Notes under the pieces: model-generated
Told to the model about the DNA's origin: nothing
Seen by the model: the letters and a program-made list of their open reading frames with translations, nothing else
The model's database searches: none
Program-made: the position numbers and the translations under genes
Shown here: positions 25,036-35,549 of the stretch, in pieces
Layout: each line of letters begins with the position of its first letter
Position numbering within the stretch: the first letter of the stretch is position 1
Source of the DNA: Cyathus striatus
Taxonomy: Eukaryota > Basidiomycota > Agaricomycetes > Agaricales > Nidulariaceae
NCBI GenBank assembly: GCA_025738555.1
Contig: JAOVFP010000006.1
Coordinates: 5,518,001-5,582,000 of the forward strand
DNA length: 64,000 bases
Direction of reading: 5' to 3'

Positions 25036-25564
25036 ACCTATATTTAGTGATAGCCAACGCCATGATCTGGCTGATTACGAACTCAAGTTTATGTCGAATT
25101 TCGTCTCCACACTTATTATGATTGAAGTCCGAAGCCATATTCTTTAGCTCTTAGCTTGTACCTATAGGCATCTCTGTCTAAATACATACTGTTTGATTCA
25201 TACTCAGAACTCTGTGTTATTTTATACTATTTCGGGGGAACCAAATCTACTAAACAATTCAGAAGCCTGAGCCAGGAGCAGAGTAATATTTAGCTATATT
25301 TCGCAGATCGGGCTGATGAAGGCTCTAAAATTATACCCACTAACCACATTTATATTTCCCTCCATATAAATGGCTAGTTTCATTTATATCTTTTCGTTCA
25401 CGGCTGCAAAATGCGTTGCAATGGCGACAGTACATCATGATAATGAAATGGCAATGCCTGGTGTAAATTTCGTTTAAATTGCCGTGTTCCCACTCGCTTC
25501 CCCATATCTCCCACCGCTTGCACGCGAATAGGCTCTCATATATCTGTCGGCTAACGTTAACGCA
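25036..25564. other. left flank of the integrase element
   Basis: No gene is recognised. Before insertion this sequence would have joined 31862 onward, so 25.1-25.56 kb is the displaced upstream region, probably including the promoter, of the membrane-protein gene now starting at 31905. Confidence 0.55.
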
Positions 25565-25570
25565 TATTTG
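25565..25570. other. target-site duplication, left (TATTTG)
   Basis: TATTTG directly precedes the left inverted repeat and recurs directly after the right one at 31862-31867, as expected from a staggered cut of 6 bp. Confidence 0.85.
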
Positions 25571-25676
25571 TATGAAGTTCCAAGTGTTGAAAAAGTCGCC
25601 GCCGCCGTAATTCGGTTGCCGTCGCCGTATCTGCATTGTGCCGTATCTACGACAGTGCCGTATCCACAGCATCTCC
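25571..25676 (+). repeat. left terminal inverted repeat
   Basis: It starts TATGAAGTTCCAAGTG and matches the reverse complement of 31756-31861. It contains three CCGTAT motifs 16-17 bp apart (positions 55, 71 and 88 of the repeat) and a related CCGTAA at position 35, likely binding sites for the integrase. Confidence 0.92.
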
Positions 25677-25854
25677 TTTTTTTTTACTTCTTTTATGATA
25701 TCTATTATCTACATGCATCAAATAACGTATATGGAGGACATGTTATACATCAAACATTCGAAATTAGCTAATAATTCGAACATGAAAACTTAAAAACATG
25801 AAAACAACAGTGTATTAATAAAAACAATGTGAACGAGCACATAACTATTCAGAG

Positions 25855-26856
25855 TTAAGTACCAAGTAGCTGTGATACACACTGCTTAATGATGGTATCC
25901 TCTAAGCTAAACTTATCGTAAGGTAAGAGCTTCTTCGTCTTCTCCCAACATGCATGATTCATTCTTTTGAAGTCCATCGACTGAATCATAGATTTGATCC
26001 TATCAGACCGTTCATGTCTTGCAGGGTTAAGAATTGCCCGGCCAACGTGCTTCCACCATTCATCTCTGAAGATATCAGCACATACCACGTTATCAGAGCA
26101 AGATACTGCATGTGAAACAGAAGGTGGAATAAAAACAAGATCACGTCGGATCTTTAAGATCGAGTTCTGCACCTTAACAACAGCAAGAAGGCAGCGGAGT
26201 CCAATTAATTCCGCATCACCTGGTGACAAGGTGGAGATATCTTTATGGACCAATGAGTGAAAAGCTGCGGTGAAAACCTCGTCCAAAATGCCTGGATAAC
26301 CCCTTGCAAATTCAAGAACCTTCGCTGGGTTTTGAGTTCCATATTTCATTGCTGACCGTAAATATTGAATTGATTCCTCCTTTGCCTTCGTAATACTGTA
26401 CATGTCTGAGAGGCGAAATAAGGAACGCCAGTATTCAAAGTCCCAGGTGACTGTTTCATCAGGACATCTATGACAGTTTGTGAGACAGTTCCCAGCGGAT
26501 TGATCATGTGGTAGACATACAAGGTAGGAAAGATCCAATCAAGTAAGTGATCGAATTCCATGCAAGTTATTCCTTCAAGAACGATAGGATTTTCATCGCT
26601 CTTCCCTTCAACATGAGATGGAGATTCAACAGTGGGCTGTGGGACAGAGAACATGTGTGCCAAAACATCAGAGTGTCGTGTGAGGACATCTCGGTATAAT
26701 TTATATAATGTTTGTTCAACCTACAATAATAGTCATTAGAGAGAGGCATGAAAACATAAGCTACAAAATACTCACCCGAAATATATCACTGCCAAACTCG
26801 AAGTAGAACCGGTCATGATGCTGATAGGGCATGTTTGACAAATTACATGAGCTCAT
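25855..26856 (-). CDS. BTB/POZ-domain protein carried by the transposon
   Basis: Three exons join in phase (26856-26776, 26720-26521, 26467-25855; introns 55 and 53 bp) to 297 residues. Residues ~15-90 form a divergent BTB/POZ fold: FYFEFGSDIFR, then VEQTLYKLYRDVLTRHSDVL, AHMFSVPQP and IVLEGITCMEFDHLL. In this domain the 'F.V...L...S..F..MF' pattern mediates dimerisation, or cullin-3 or corepressor binding. The C-terminal half follows the Agaricomycete BTB plan (WRSLFRLSDMYSI, then helices) without kelch or zinc-finger repeats. Start: the first ATG of the exon encoding the domain. It is divergent from the integrase gene with 121 bp between the ATGs, suggesting a shared promoter. Whether it helps transposition or is captured cargo is not known. 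Confidence 0.85.
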
Positions 26857-26977
26857 TGCACTGTGGATATATATACCCTGGGGAATGCGATATAAATGTG
26901 ACTCAAATCGGATGTTAGCTCTCACAGTTAACTAATATAACTGAGACAGATGGTTTTGATCGACATCTATTTGAAAT
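26857..26977. promoter_or_regulatory. bidirectional promoter of BTB and integrase genes
   Basis: These 121 bp separate the two divergent start codons. They contain GGATATATATACC near 26867 and GCGATATAAATG near 26887, both TATA-like. The position implies joint control of the two genes; the actual start sites are inferred. Confidence 0.5.
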
Positions 26978-28961
26978 ATGCCACTCCCACCCCTTCCTCT
27001 ACATGAAAACTGGCCAGAGAACACACACCGTGCATTTCAAACACTAAATGAAACTCACAGCCTTGCATTACAGCTCCTGAACCAAGATGAAGCTGATCCG
27101 ATTCAGTTGGATCAAATGGCTGAACTTATCATGCGTGACAGCATACCATTGCTACGTGCACTCAAGTCTGATATGATTATGCCACTTCCAAATGAGTGGA
27201 TAACAGCCTGTGCTGAACAAATGGGAGTTGTTGTTGCAGAACTCCAGAAAGCTGAAGCACTATCAAGGGATCGGTATGACATTTTGATATTTAGTTTTGT
27301 TTCCAAGTATTTGTAACATTATTTGCTAAATATTCAGTGACGAAAGAAAAATACAGCGTATTAACCCCATTACTATTAATAGACAAAACTTCGGCCGTCC
27401 ACGAAAAGAGATAGATCCAGATTTCTTACAAGAAGTGTTGTCATCAGCAAGAAACATACCTATTACCAAGCTTTCCAAGATGCTTGGAGTTCACCGTTCA
27501 ACTGTGTACAATTACATGACAAGATATGAAATATCACATAAATTCTCCGCATTAAGTGATCGTCAATTGGATAAAATTGTTTGCAAGTTTAAGGCTCGAA
27601 AACCCAGCTCTGGGTTTCGCTATTTGACTGCTTTTCTGCGTACAAAAGGATTAAGGATTCAACGAAGACGGGTACTTAGCTCTGCTCGTCGTGTTGATCC
27701 AGTTGGCCATATCTTGCGCCAGAGGAGAGCACTGCATCGACGAAAATATACTGTTAGAATGCCAAACAGTCTGTGGCATCTTGATGGACATCATAAACTT
27801 ATTCAGTGGGGAATAGTTATTCATGGAATAGTTGATGGATATTCGCGCATGGTAACATTATTTAAACCTAGTTTCTATTCTGCAATCTCACATTTTCTCT
27901 TCAGGTAACAGCATTGAAAGCAAGCAATAATAATAAATCAAGTACTGTACTTGATTTATTTTTGCTCGCAGTTCGAGAATATGGTTGTCCTTCTAGAATG
28001 CGTGGGGATAGGGGAGGTGAAAATATACTAGTCTCTGTGTATATGATAATGAGGCAGGGCCCAAATCGGGGTTCATTTCTATGGGGATCGTAAGAGTTTG
28101 TCTTTAGTAGCTCTAAAATTAATGCTAACTAGTTGTTTAGCTCAACACATAACACACGCATTGAGCGTTTATGGGTTGAGGTTGGGAAGCAATTCTGTCG
28201 TCAATGGAAAGCATTTTTTATTCGACTTGAAGATTTGCATGGACTTCAAAGAGATAATGCACATCACCTATGGCTAATCCACTTCCTCTTCATGAACGAA
28301 ATTAATGATGATTGCAATGAATTTCAAACACTGTGGAATAATAAACCAATAATAGGACGGGAAGCAAGGAACCAATCACCTAATGTTTACATTCAAATAT
28401 TGCTTATTGTATTTATACTGACAAGAGAATCTCTAGGACATGTACTTAATAGGACAAGTTACAGAAGGTGTATATGTTGATGACTACAACAGTGTGCACC
28501 CAGATATTCTGCAGCGCTATCATGGAACAATGGGAAATATATTGCGAAGAGATCAGACACAAACAGGTGCAGGACACTCTGACACCGATGAAAATGAAGA
28601 TCTTGAAGCAATCGTTGATGATATCCATGAACACCAACTGAATAATATTAAACAGCAGGCTGCAAAGACACTGGATGCTGACAACCCCTTTTCTACTGAT
28701 CGAAGTCAAAACATGTTTCAGGAAGCCCTTACACATGTAATTGGTGAAGGCAGTATTCCACGAAACATGCGGATTCATGACGATGAGTGGAATTATGAGA
28801 CATACCCTGAAAGCGAAGTAATAAAAGTTAGGGGGAAGGATGTAGTAATTGATCTCCCTTCCAATATATGGAAGCCTCGTGCTCTGCGCTGGTGCCAAGC
28901 GTATAAAACTATGATTGCAGTGAAGTTGCGGCTAGATACAGATTTTGTCAATCAGCTGTAA
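26978..28961 (+). CDS. rve-type DDE integrase / transposase
   Basis: The likely enzyme of the surrounding transposon. Five exons join in phase (26978-27273, 27338-27851, 27905-28089, 28141-28384, 28437-28961) to 587 residues. Residues ~141-165 form a helix-turn-helix (ITKLSKMLGVHRSTVYNYMT). The catalytic core has Asp248 in WHLDGHHK, Asp305 in MRGDRGGEN and Glu340 in HNTRIERLW, with 34 residues between the last two. The DGHHK, IDGYSR-like (VDGYSRMV) and RIERLW motifs place it in the integrase-core family seen in basidiomycetes and some animals. After the core comes a family-specific segment (GQVTEGVYVDDYNSVHPD), then an acidic linker and a ~100-residue tail. No zinc-binding HHCC or chromodomain is seen. 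All catalytic residues are present, so it may be active. Confidence 0.92.
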
Positions 28962-29553
28962 GACCAAAGAATGTAATATATATTTAATCACTTCATGGGC
29001 ATGTGACGGAGAACTGGCAGAAAGAACTTATTTGCAAAAACAAAGGATAAGTACTGATCAATTGATGAAATGCTGAACACATGTTTGAACTTTGCAGGAG
29101 TAGTCTGACTCGTGCTGATACATGTAGTGATCGATAATATGTGCATTGTAAAATGTGTTTAATATGACACCAGCCCCTTTTAATACTATTGGAAACAGCT
29201 GCGGAATCCAAGTATGTAATGCACAGCAGAGAAAGAATGAGTTACTGAAGTGCGTTACAAGAATTCTTGTGTCACTCACTAGATTACATTGCTTGATACC
29301 AATGGCCGCGGCAGCAGAACCCTAGTAAGTAGCGTGCAGCGACTGAGAGAATGAGTCACCGAAGTGCATTCCAAGAGCACTTGTATTGTTCACTGAATTA
29401 CGTAGTTCATTTCTGAACAACTCCGATTGCTACCTGGAGCACACCACAGTTATTTAAAAATACGACCTTGTTCAACAGCCTGAAGACCATCCATTCTTTC
29501 CTCCTATAACCCTTTATATTTATTTTCATACATTCCTTTCAACCTATTTGATT
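28962..29553. other. non-coding spacer inside the transposon
   Basis: It separates the integrase stop from the Ser-rich gene. It contains two diverged direct copies of a ~60-bp sequence (29230-29290 and 29345-29405: GAATGAGT.ACYGAAGTGCRTT...CACTTGT-like). The upstream region of the Ser-rich gene probably lies at 29.40-29.55 kb. Confidence 0.6.
29230..29405. repeat. tandem direct repeat, ~115-bp period, two copies
   Basis: GAATGAGTTACTGAAGTGCG at about 29234 corresponds to GAATGAGTCACCGAAGTGCA at about 29349. The similarity extends through AAGARYTCTTGT-like and ATTACRT blocks. Confidence 0.6.
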
Positions 29554-31417
29554 ATGTGGAGGTCACGCTCTAAGCGGGCATTTTCTGGATCAAAGTCCTC
29601 ACATTCTAGCCGTCGACCGTCTTATGAATCGAAGTCCTCACATTCTCGTCGCCCATCCTCTGGATCGAAGTTCTCAAACTCCCATCACCCATCTTCTGAA
29701 TCCAAGTCCTCGCATTCTCATCGGCCACTTGTATCGACTTCAAGATACCAGCTTTCGTCTCGCTCATCACCCGATATTGATGACATTGTTAAGAACACAA
29801 TCAAATCAACATTGGTGGAGGATGGTGTCCGTGCACATACAACAGTGGAGGAGGCGCTTGACGAGACCAATCGTGGATATCGAAAGTCGAAACTGAAAGT
29901 AAGTCTCTTAAGATTACATGATAGATATTCGCACTGATAATTTGAGCCCTCTAGACATCAGGCGGTCCATCAAAAAAGGGAGAGTCTCTTATTAATGTAT
30001 GGGCGGTGGTTTGTGTTCCTTCAGGATTCGATCCAGTAAGCTCTCTACCATTATATTGGCATTGAATTATTAACTGAAACTATACAGAAGCGACGAACTC
30101 TTTATGATGACAGCCTTCCATCCGCTGTGGATATCATCAACCTTCAAAAATATGGCTTAGCGGTGGTTAATTCTGATGGAAAGGAGCTCGCATTTGGTCG
30201 GAATTGGCCCCACGGGCGCTGTGTCTCATGGCTGAAGTCCAAACTCCAGGATGTCTTCGAGTACGTCGAAACTCATGGTTTAGAGTGGGTTTTGCTCGGA
30301 AAAAGCGCAACAGCAGCAGACTAATTGTAGCTGATATCGACACCATTTCTGGAGGGGTTATGTACCAACTTAAAGGATCTGGAAAGTCACGTATAGATGA
30401 GTCAATGATACTCATTAGTATGTATCATATTTTTTATTTCTGATCGAAAGTCCATTACACATTTATACTCATATCATTCTCAGCATTATCCAAGCCTATA
30501 AACCCAAAGAACTATCGATTTCAATCAGGAGATGTCTCACACAGCAGCAACAATAGCAATGACCCAGATGACGAGTTTTATGGGTTTGCTAGCTCTGATG
30601 GTAACTCTAATGGAACTTCCACTACATCTGGTTTGGATTTCGATGAATTGAATGAATCTGACTCATCTGCATCATCTCAACATTCACTTCATAATCGGCG
30701 GCCTCTAACACGCTCAGTTTCCAGAAAGATATCAGCTGGGTCCATTAAAAAAACAGGTATTTATTTATATTCTCAATGTCTTACTATAATTTCGTATCTT
30801 ATTTTCAATGAAAAGCAGTCAGTAACAGGAAGCGTAAGGCATTACGACAGACATCAGAATCAGAATCATCGCACAATGGTGAATTTATTATTATATTACT
30901 ATGCAGTTTTTGACAATACTTGCAGCTCATTCTAGTTGCTCTCGGAAGCGCATCAAGGAAACTATTAGTTCAGATCACGTCAAAGATGAAGACACCTGTA
31001 AGTAATAGCTAGTTGCGAGAACATCTATATCTAGCTTACCTATTCATCAGTCGAAGATGAAGACACCCGTAAGTAATAGCTAGTTGTGAGAACATCTATA
31101 TTTAACTTACATATTCATCAGGTCTTCCTGCTGCAGCCAGTCGAGCAGATACACCGGAAGTTATTGTCATTGACGATTCAGACATTTCTATCCAGGAGTA
31201 TGTGGTATTATATCAATTTCTTCTACAAATTCTGATTTTTAATTAATATAGCATCGACCCAGTTATTCATGACAGCAATTTTGATTTCTCAAGTAGCTTT
31301 GTTGATGCTGACTTCGAGGCTCCACCTTCGCCTCAGCCCTTGTACGTACAGGTCGGTGAAACCCCTTACCGCAACGCCTGGTCAGAATCATACGAGATTG
31401 AGAAGTTTGATGTTTGA
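29554..31417 (+). pseudogene. Ser-rich nuclear-type protein gene of the transposon, one frameshift
   Basis: No family is recognised. Nine exons are read: 29554-29898, 29955-30035, 30088-30417, 30484-30756, 30816-30878, 30926-30997, 31051-31068, 31122-31197, 31252-31417. All joins keep phase if one base is missing from the A-run at 30300-30304; as written, that exon stops at 30324. Without the fault the protein would be about 474 residues. The N-terminus has four ~12-residue units (SGSKSSHSSRRPS, YESKSSHSRRPS, SGSKFSNSHHPS, SESKSSHSHRPL). Later come basic NLS-like SRKRIKE and NRKRKALRQT, and a SUMO-interaction-like core VIVIDDSD. Exon 7 (18 bp) plus its intron duplicates the end of exon 6. The fault could be a real mutation or a homopolymer sequencing error. 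It may be an accessory transposition factor. Confidence 0.7.
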
Positions 31418-31755
31418 TATCGTCGCATTCCTCTTAGTGCAGGGTATAATTGCCCATCTCAGCAGATCATATCTACATCGTTTTAATTGCCATTCATATA
31501 CCCATAGTCATTAATTACCTTACCATTCTTTTAGTTCCCATTTCATTAATCATTTTTACGATGATATTCCATTCCTTACAACTATAATACTCATACATGT
31601 TCACTTATATACTATTACCCATCAGCCAAAGGCTTAATGTTACCAATTTCCGTCAAATATCAGATAAAGAATCCTGTAATTCAATACTAACAGGATCTGT
31701 GTATCTATTTGACTTTAAAACAGTGTGAAATATATTGTGAAGAGAGTAAAAAAAT
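31418..31755. other. right subterminal region of the transposon
   Basis: AT-rich and without a recognisable gene; it carries the 3' flank of the Ser-rich gene and leads into the right inverted repeat. Confidence 0.6.
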
Positions 31756-31861
31756 GGAGATGTTGTGGATACGGCACTGTCGTAGATACGGCACAATGCA
31801 GATACGGCGACGGCAACCGAATTACGGCGGCGGCGACTTTTTCAACACTTGGAACTTCATA
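31756..31861 (-). repeat. right terminal inverted repeat
   Basis: It is the reverse complement of 25571-25676 with one substitution among the 106 bases. It ends ...GGAACTTCATA, followed at once by the second TATTTG. Confidence 0.92.
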
Positions 31862-31867
31862 TATTTG
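31862..31867. other. target-site duplication, right (TATTTG)
   Basis: It is a direct copy of 25565-25570, across the element. Confidence 0.85.
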
Positions 31868-31904
31868 AACTTTCGCTGCCTTCGTCCTTTTCGCTACTTA
31901 CAGA

Positions 31905-32985
31905 ATGGAGTTGTCTCCCAGTGTTCAAGCATGCACGTATGTCATACAGCATTTTATAAATACAGAAACCAAGCCATGGACTTATGGCATCATAATTGAG
32001 GGCATTATATATGGCGCAATAGTGCTAGTTGCGATTGCTTACTTGCGCGTAGTCGCGATTCAAATTTCTAGAAAAACTCTGCTTAGTAAACAGCAATGGA
32101 TTCTATCGCTATTTGTCGTGGTGGATTTCGTTTTAGGAACCCTTCAAATTATTGGAGCTATACAAAGAACAATGGAATTTATATCCTTCACATGTCTATC
32201 TAATTTATCTTCAGTACAACCCAACTTATTGGAAAATATCTGCTTTGTGTTAACAGCTTGGGCTGTCGACATAGTCATGGTACTACATGTTTCCTTGTTT
32301 TTCATACAAGTTAAATAACCCTCTGTCAATTAGATATGGCGCTTTTTTTTCATATATCATGACTTGAAGCGTACAAAATGGAGTATATTTGTACTCGCTT
32401 CTCTGAATCAAATCGTATCCTTTGGTAAGCTCTTAGCGCTGTATAATTAATATGTATGTTTCGAGGAAACTGAGTCACGATTAACCTATTAGGGCTGGGT
32501 TCGCTCACCATTTTCACTCTAGCGACTCAGCTTGGCGACTTTACTATATTACAGGTGTTTGAAATTATGGTCATCATTCAAAACTTGGCGCTGACCACTA
32601 TAATTGTGGGAAGACTACTGCTATTTCGTCGAATAATGCAAAAGACCTTAGGACGAAGTTATGGAAATGAATATACTGGTGTGGTTACAATGCTGCTGAA
32701 GTCTCAAGCACTTCTCGGTGTTGGCCAAGTGACGTTGCTTGTAACATTGTCATTACCAACAAATTATCAAATTACATTTTATCACATTGTTGGACAGCTC
32801 CAGGTAAATAAATAGTTTTTACCATACAACAATGACTCACTCGTTATTAGGTTCTGACTCCATTGATGCTGATATATCGAGTTGCGCAAGGAAAAGTGTG
32901 CAATTTAAAAACGATCACGCACCTCACACAAATCAGGTTCAACAACAATGATCTGTCGGAAGTTGAAGCTGGAGCGCCGGTTTAA
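31905..32985 (+). CDS. Agaricomycete multi-helix membrane protein (DUF6534-like)
   Basis: Four exons join in phase (31905-32279, 32334-32424, 32493-32803, 32851-32985) to 303 residues. Hydrophobic helices are at about residues 28-48 (GIIIEGIIYGAIVLVAIAYL), 65-87 (WILSLFVVVDFVLG...), 108-125 (ICFVLTAWAVDIVMV), then around FVLASLNQIVSFG, LGSLTIFTL and VGQVTLLVTL, about seven in all with a polar C-tail. This matches the large mushroom-specific seven-helix families; their function is unknown, and a receptor-like role is only a guess. The ATG follows the right edge of the transposon by 43 bp, so its original promoter now lies 6.3 kb away. Confidence 0.85.
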
Positions 32986-34232
32986 AAGCTACTTGCGCCT
33001 ATGGCCACCGGCCGCACATTGCTTTATTTATTTTTAGTTTTTTACATGCACTATCATTTGATGAGTGATGCAAAATCATGGGGTGTTGCAAAATGCGACT
33101 TTTAACACATCGGCTGGCCCGATAACATTGAAACCTGGCATATATATGTATTTATACTTTATATTTGATCCTGTGTTTCATTTCATACAATTCCGAGCTT
33201 AGGCAACTGATATGTACTAGTTACACCAAAAATCATTGATTATCCATACTTTAGCGTTAATAACGCAGCGATAAATCACACATATATTCTCATATCTTAG
33301 ACAAACCATTAAAATACATATATAAACTATTCTGCGCACGAGTTTTGACTGTTCCTGTGGAGTTGCAATATATAAGTAAGATATATGCGCAAGCGTGACA
33401 AAGAGAACAGATGTAGGCTGTCACGATGTTGTCAATCACTTTGTAAAGTGTAAGCGAAGTTAAAGCGAAGTGCAAAACCACTTTGCAAATGGACAAGGTT
33501 AAGTGCGACCAAGCGTGACGAAATTGGCAGAACCCCATGAGTTAGGACCCTTCAGCGGAGGGCGGTTTGCACATCTAAGACATCACATTTCCACAAAACA
33601 AATTAGATATTCTGGAAGCTGAGAAGCATACCTTTCGAACGGTATATGCATGGTGCAATACCCATCAAACGATAGTAACTTACATGATAATGTAGACACG
33701 TTCCTCCGCTTGATGACCGTGGGAAATAATCTGGCAGGCGGAGATTAAGTATATGAAAATGTAGTTTACAGGCGATTTTGTATGAGCAGTTTCATAACAA
33801 TGCTTTAAATATATACTGCGCGAGTCATACACATTATATCAGGAAAGGAATAAAAAGATAACTGGAATAATTCGATTTTCGCCCGCAGAGAGTTACTATG
33901 GAAAGTCGGATAATCACGCTCGTCTACATCGAAGTATTTGAGATCTTGTGTTGTCACGAATGTGACCGTTACTAAATTCAAGCCCCGCTGGCCGTGTTCT
34001 AACGATTATGTACTTAGAAGTGGATTCAGCGCTACAGCTTAAGTGCTTCAGTGAATGTCCATCTGTCGACTTCAAGTATGTGTAAATCAGTGGCATTATA
34101 AAAGTTGTAAAATCAAATAACCACACATACTTACTGTACGCTTAATTTTAACTTGATAAATGTACGAAACAGTAGTGGGCAAATTTGAAAGTGAATGGTT
34201 TTTGTTTTTGTTTTTGTTTTCGTCAAGGCCGT
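32986..34232. other. intergenic
   Basis: No gene is recognised. A fragment of the 10.68/17.68-kb inverted-repeat end lies at about 33898-33945 (GGAAAGTCGGATAATCACGC then GAAGTATTTGAGA). A short (GTTTTT)n run lies at 34195-34222. Confidence 0.55.
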
Positions 34233-35395
34233 TGGTATATAAAAGTACAGACAACTCCGTACCTTTCAAATGCAAGAATCAATTACAATGGGATGGCTTG
34301 TCGTACTGTATTGGACGCACCGCTACCGTATTCAGTTGATTGCTTGGACAATACAAAAGGATAGCAACAGGGTGATCGTATGAACGGAATAGCATAGATA
34401 TGCAAGAAGGTAGTACATGCGCAAGATACGAATGGTACATAAGAGATAGGTGGAGAGGAGAAGAGAGAAGAGATGGAAAACAGCAAGACGGTACAATACG
34501 AACCCAGCTTTTGCTTCCATGCCTGGTCTGTACTGCAACAGAGCAATAACGCAGCAGTATGTTGTCCAAGTGAGCGAGGGAACGACAGCTTCGGTAGTCA
34601 TAAGGACAATGTGCAGATGGCACAAGTACATCTTGAGAGTCATCCCCACTTCCTAACATCCCGTAAGTACAGGGTACAGCATCTAGCAAGGAAGAAACGT
34701 ACCCTATTCAAGTCGGAGCCGCCGTCGGTATCTATCAACAGCTCTATCCTATCCTACTCAACGCCCACAATGAGCGCACCCATCCCATCCTCCAACACAC
34801 CAGTCACCGCATACGCGAAGCGAGTATGAGCCTCAGCGCAAGGACGCCAGAGAGAAACCACGGAATGCAAGAGGCCGCATAAACGCCCATTGCCCTCCCC
34901 AGTACGTACGCCGTACGGGGATGTCGCGGATGCGAAATGTGTTGAATTTGATGGCCGGATCATGGGTGGTGGGGTGATGGGTCTGATGACGTGTGGCGTG
35001 AGTGGACGGACCGATGACTGGGGGAGCAAAGGGGGGGAGGGGGAGGGACAGAGGGGGAGAAGGGGAGAGGGGAGGAGTTGAGCGCTGGCAGGAGAGGGAT
35101 GGGAAGAAAGGGTAGAAAACGTACGCTAGAACGTCGAGACTCCATATACCAAACATCTCTCTTCGTACCCTGCACTGTGCAGCCCTCTCCCAAGTCCCCC
35201 ATCGACCACTCGTGGTAGCGTCGACCCATCGACAAGATCGATCTCTTGAGTCATGCATGTTAGCAGAGCAGATGTCGAGTCCAAGAGCAGAGAGCAGAGA
35301 GCAAAGGTGAACCAACGAGCGCGACAGTGAGCAAGCGAGGGAAGAACCGGAGAGTGAAAAAAACTCGCTAGCGGCGTCGGTCGAAATGTCGAGTT
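34233..35395 (+). repeat. dispersed repeat R1, copy C (leader of the first DWK gene)
   Basis: This is the most complete R1 copy. It has a TATAAAAG box at about 34237, the CAACGCCCACAATGAGCGC block near 34760, the G-rich tract at 35020-35085, then AAAACGTACGCTAGAACG and the purine-rich GTCCAAGAGCAGAG block at 35279. It runs directly into the 5' region of the DWK gene starting at 35550, so R1 is the upstream region of a family member, scattered elsewhere without the gene. Confidence 0.75.
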
Positions 35396-35549
35396 TGTCA
35401 TCGACTTGAGTCAACTTTTACTCTCTCACTTGACTTACGAACTTACGATTCTGAGTTTTTATACCACGAACCGTTTGTTACCCATCGCTACAAACAACAG
35501 CCCTTGTTTTCTTATATCCTCCTCTTCACTCTGTCTTTCCACTTCCACC

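Larger units (their letters stand above)
25571..31861. mobile_element. 6.3-kb DDE-integrase DNA transposon with BTB and Ser-rich passengers
   Basis: The element is bounded by inverted repeats of about 106 bp: 98 identical bases, one mismatch, then seven more identical bases. A perfect 6-bp target duplication TATTTG flanks it. Inside are, left to right, a BTB/POZ protein gene (minus), an rve-type DDE integrase gene (plus), a duplicated non-coding repeat and a nine-exon Ser-rich gene (plus). Intact ends, intact target duplication and an open integrase gene indicate recent transposition. The ends start TATGAAGTTCC, not the TGT...ACA of retroviruses or Ginger-type elements, and there are no LTRs. 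I cannot assign it to a named transposon superfamily from memory. Confidence 0.9.

Noticed and set aside
25340..25672. Open frame starting in the left transposon end, with a twin at 31709-31999
   Set aside because: The shared part is just the inverted repeat read outward; each runs into unrelated flank.
25571..31861. LTR retrotransposon or retrovirus-like origin of the integrase element
   Set aside because: The ends are inverted, not direct; there is no reverse transcriptase, RNase H or protease, and no TG...CA termini.
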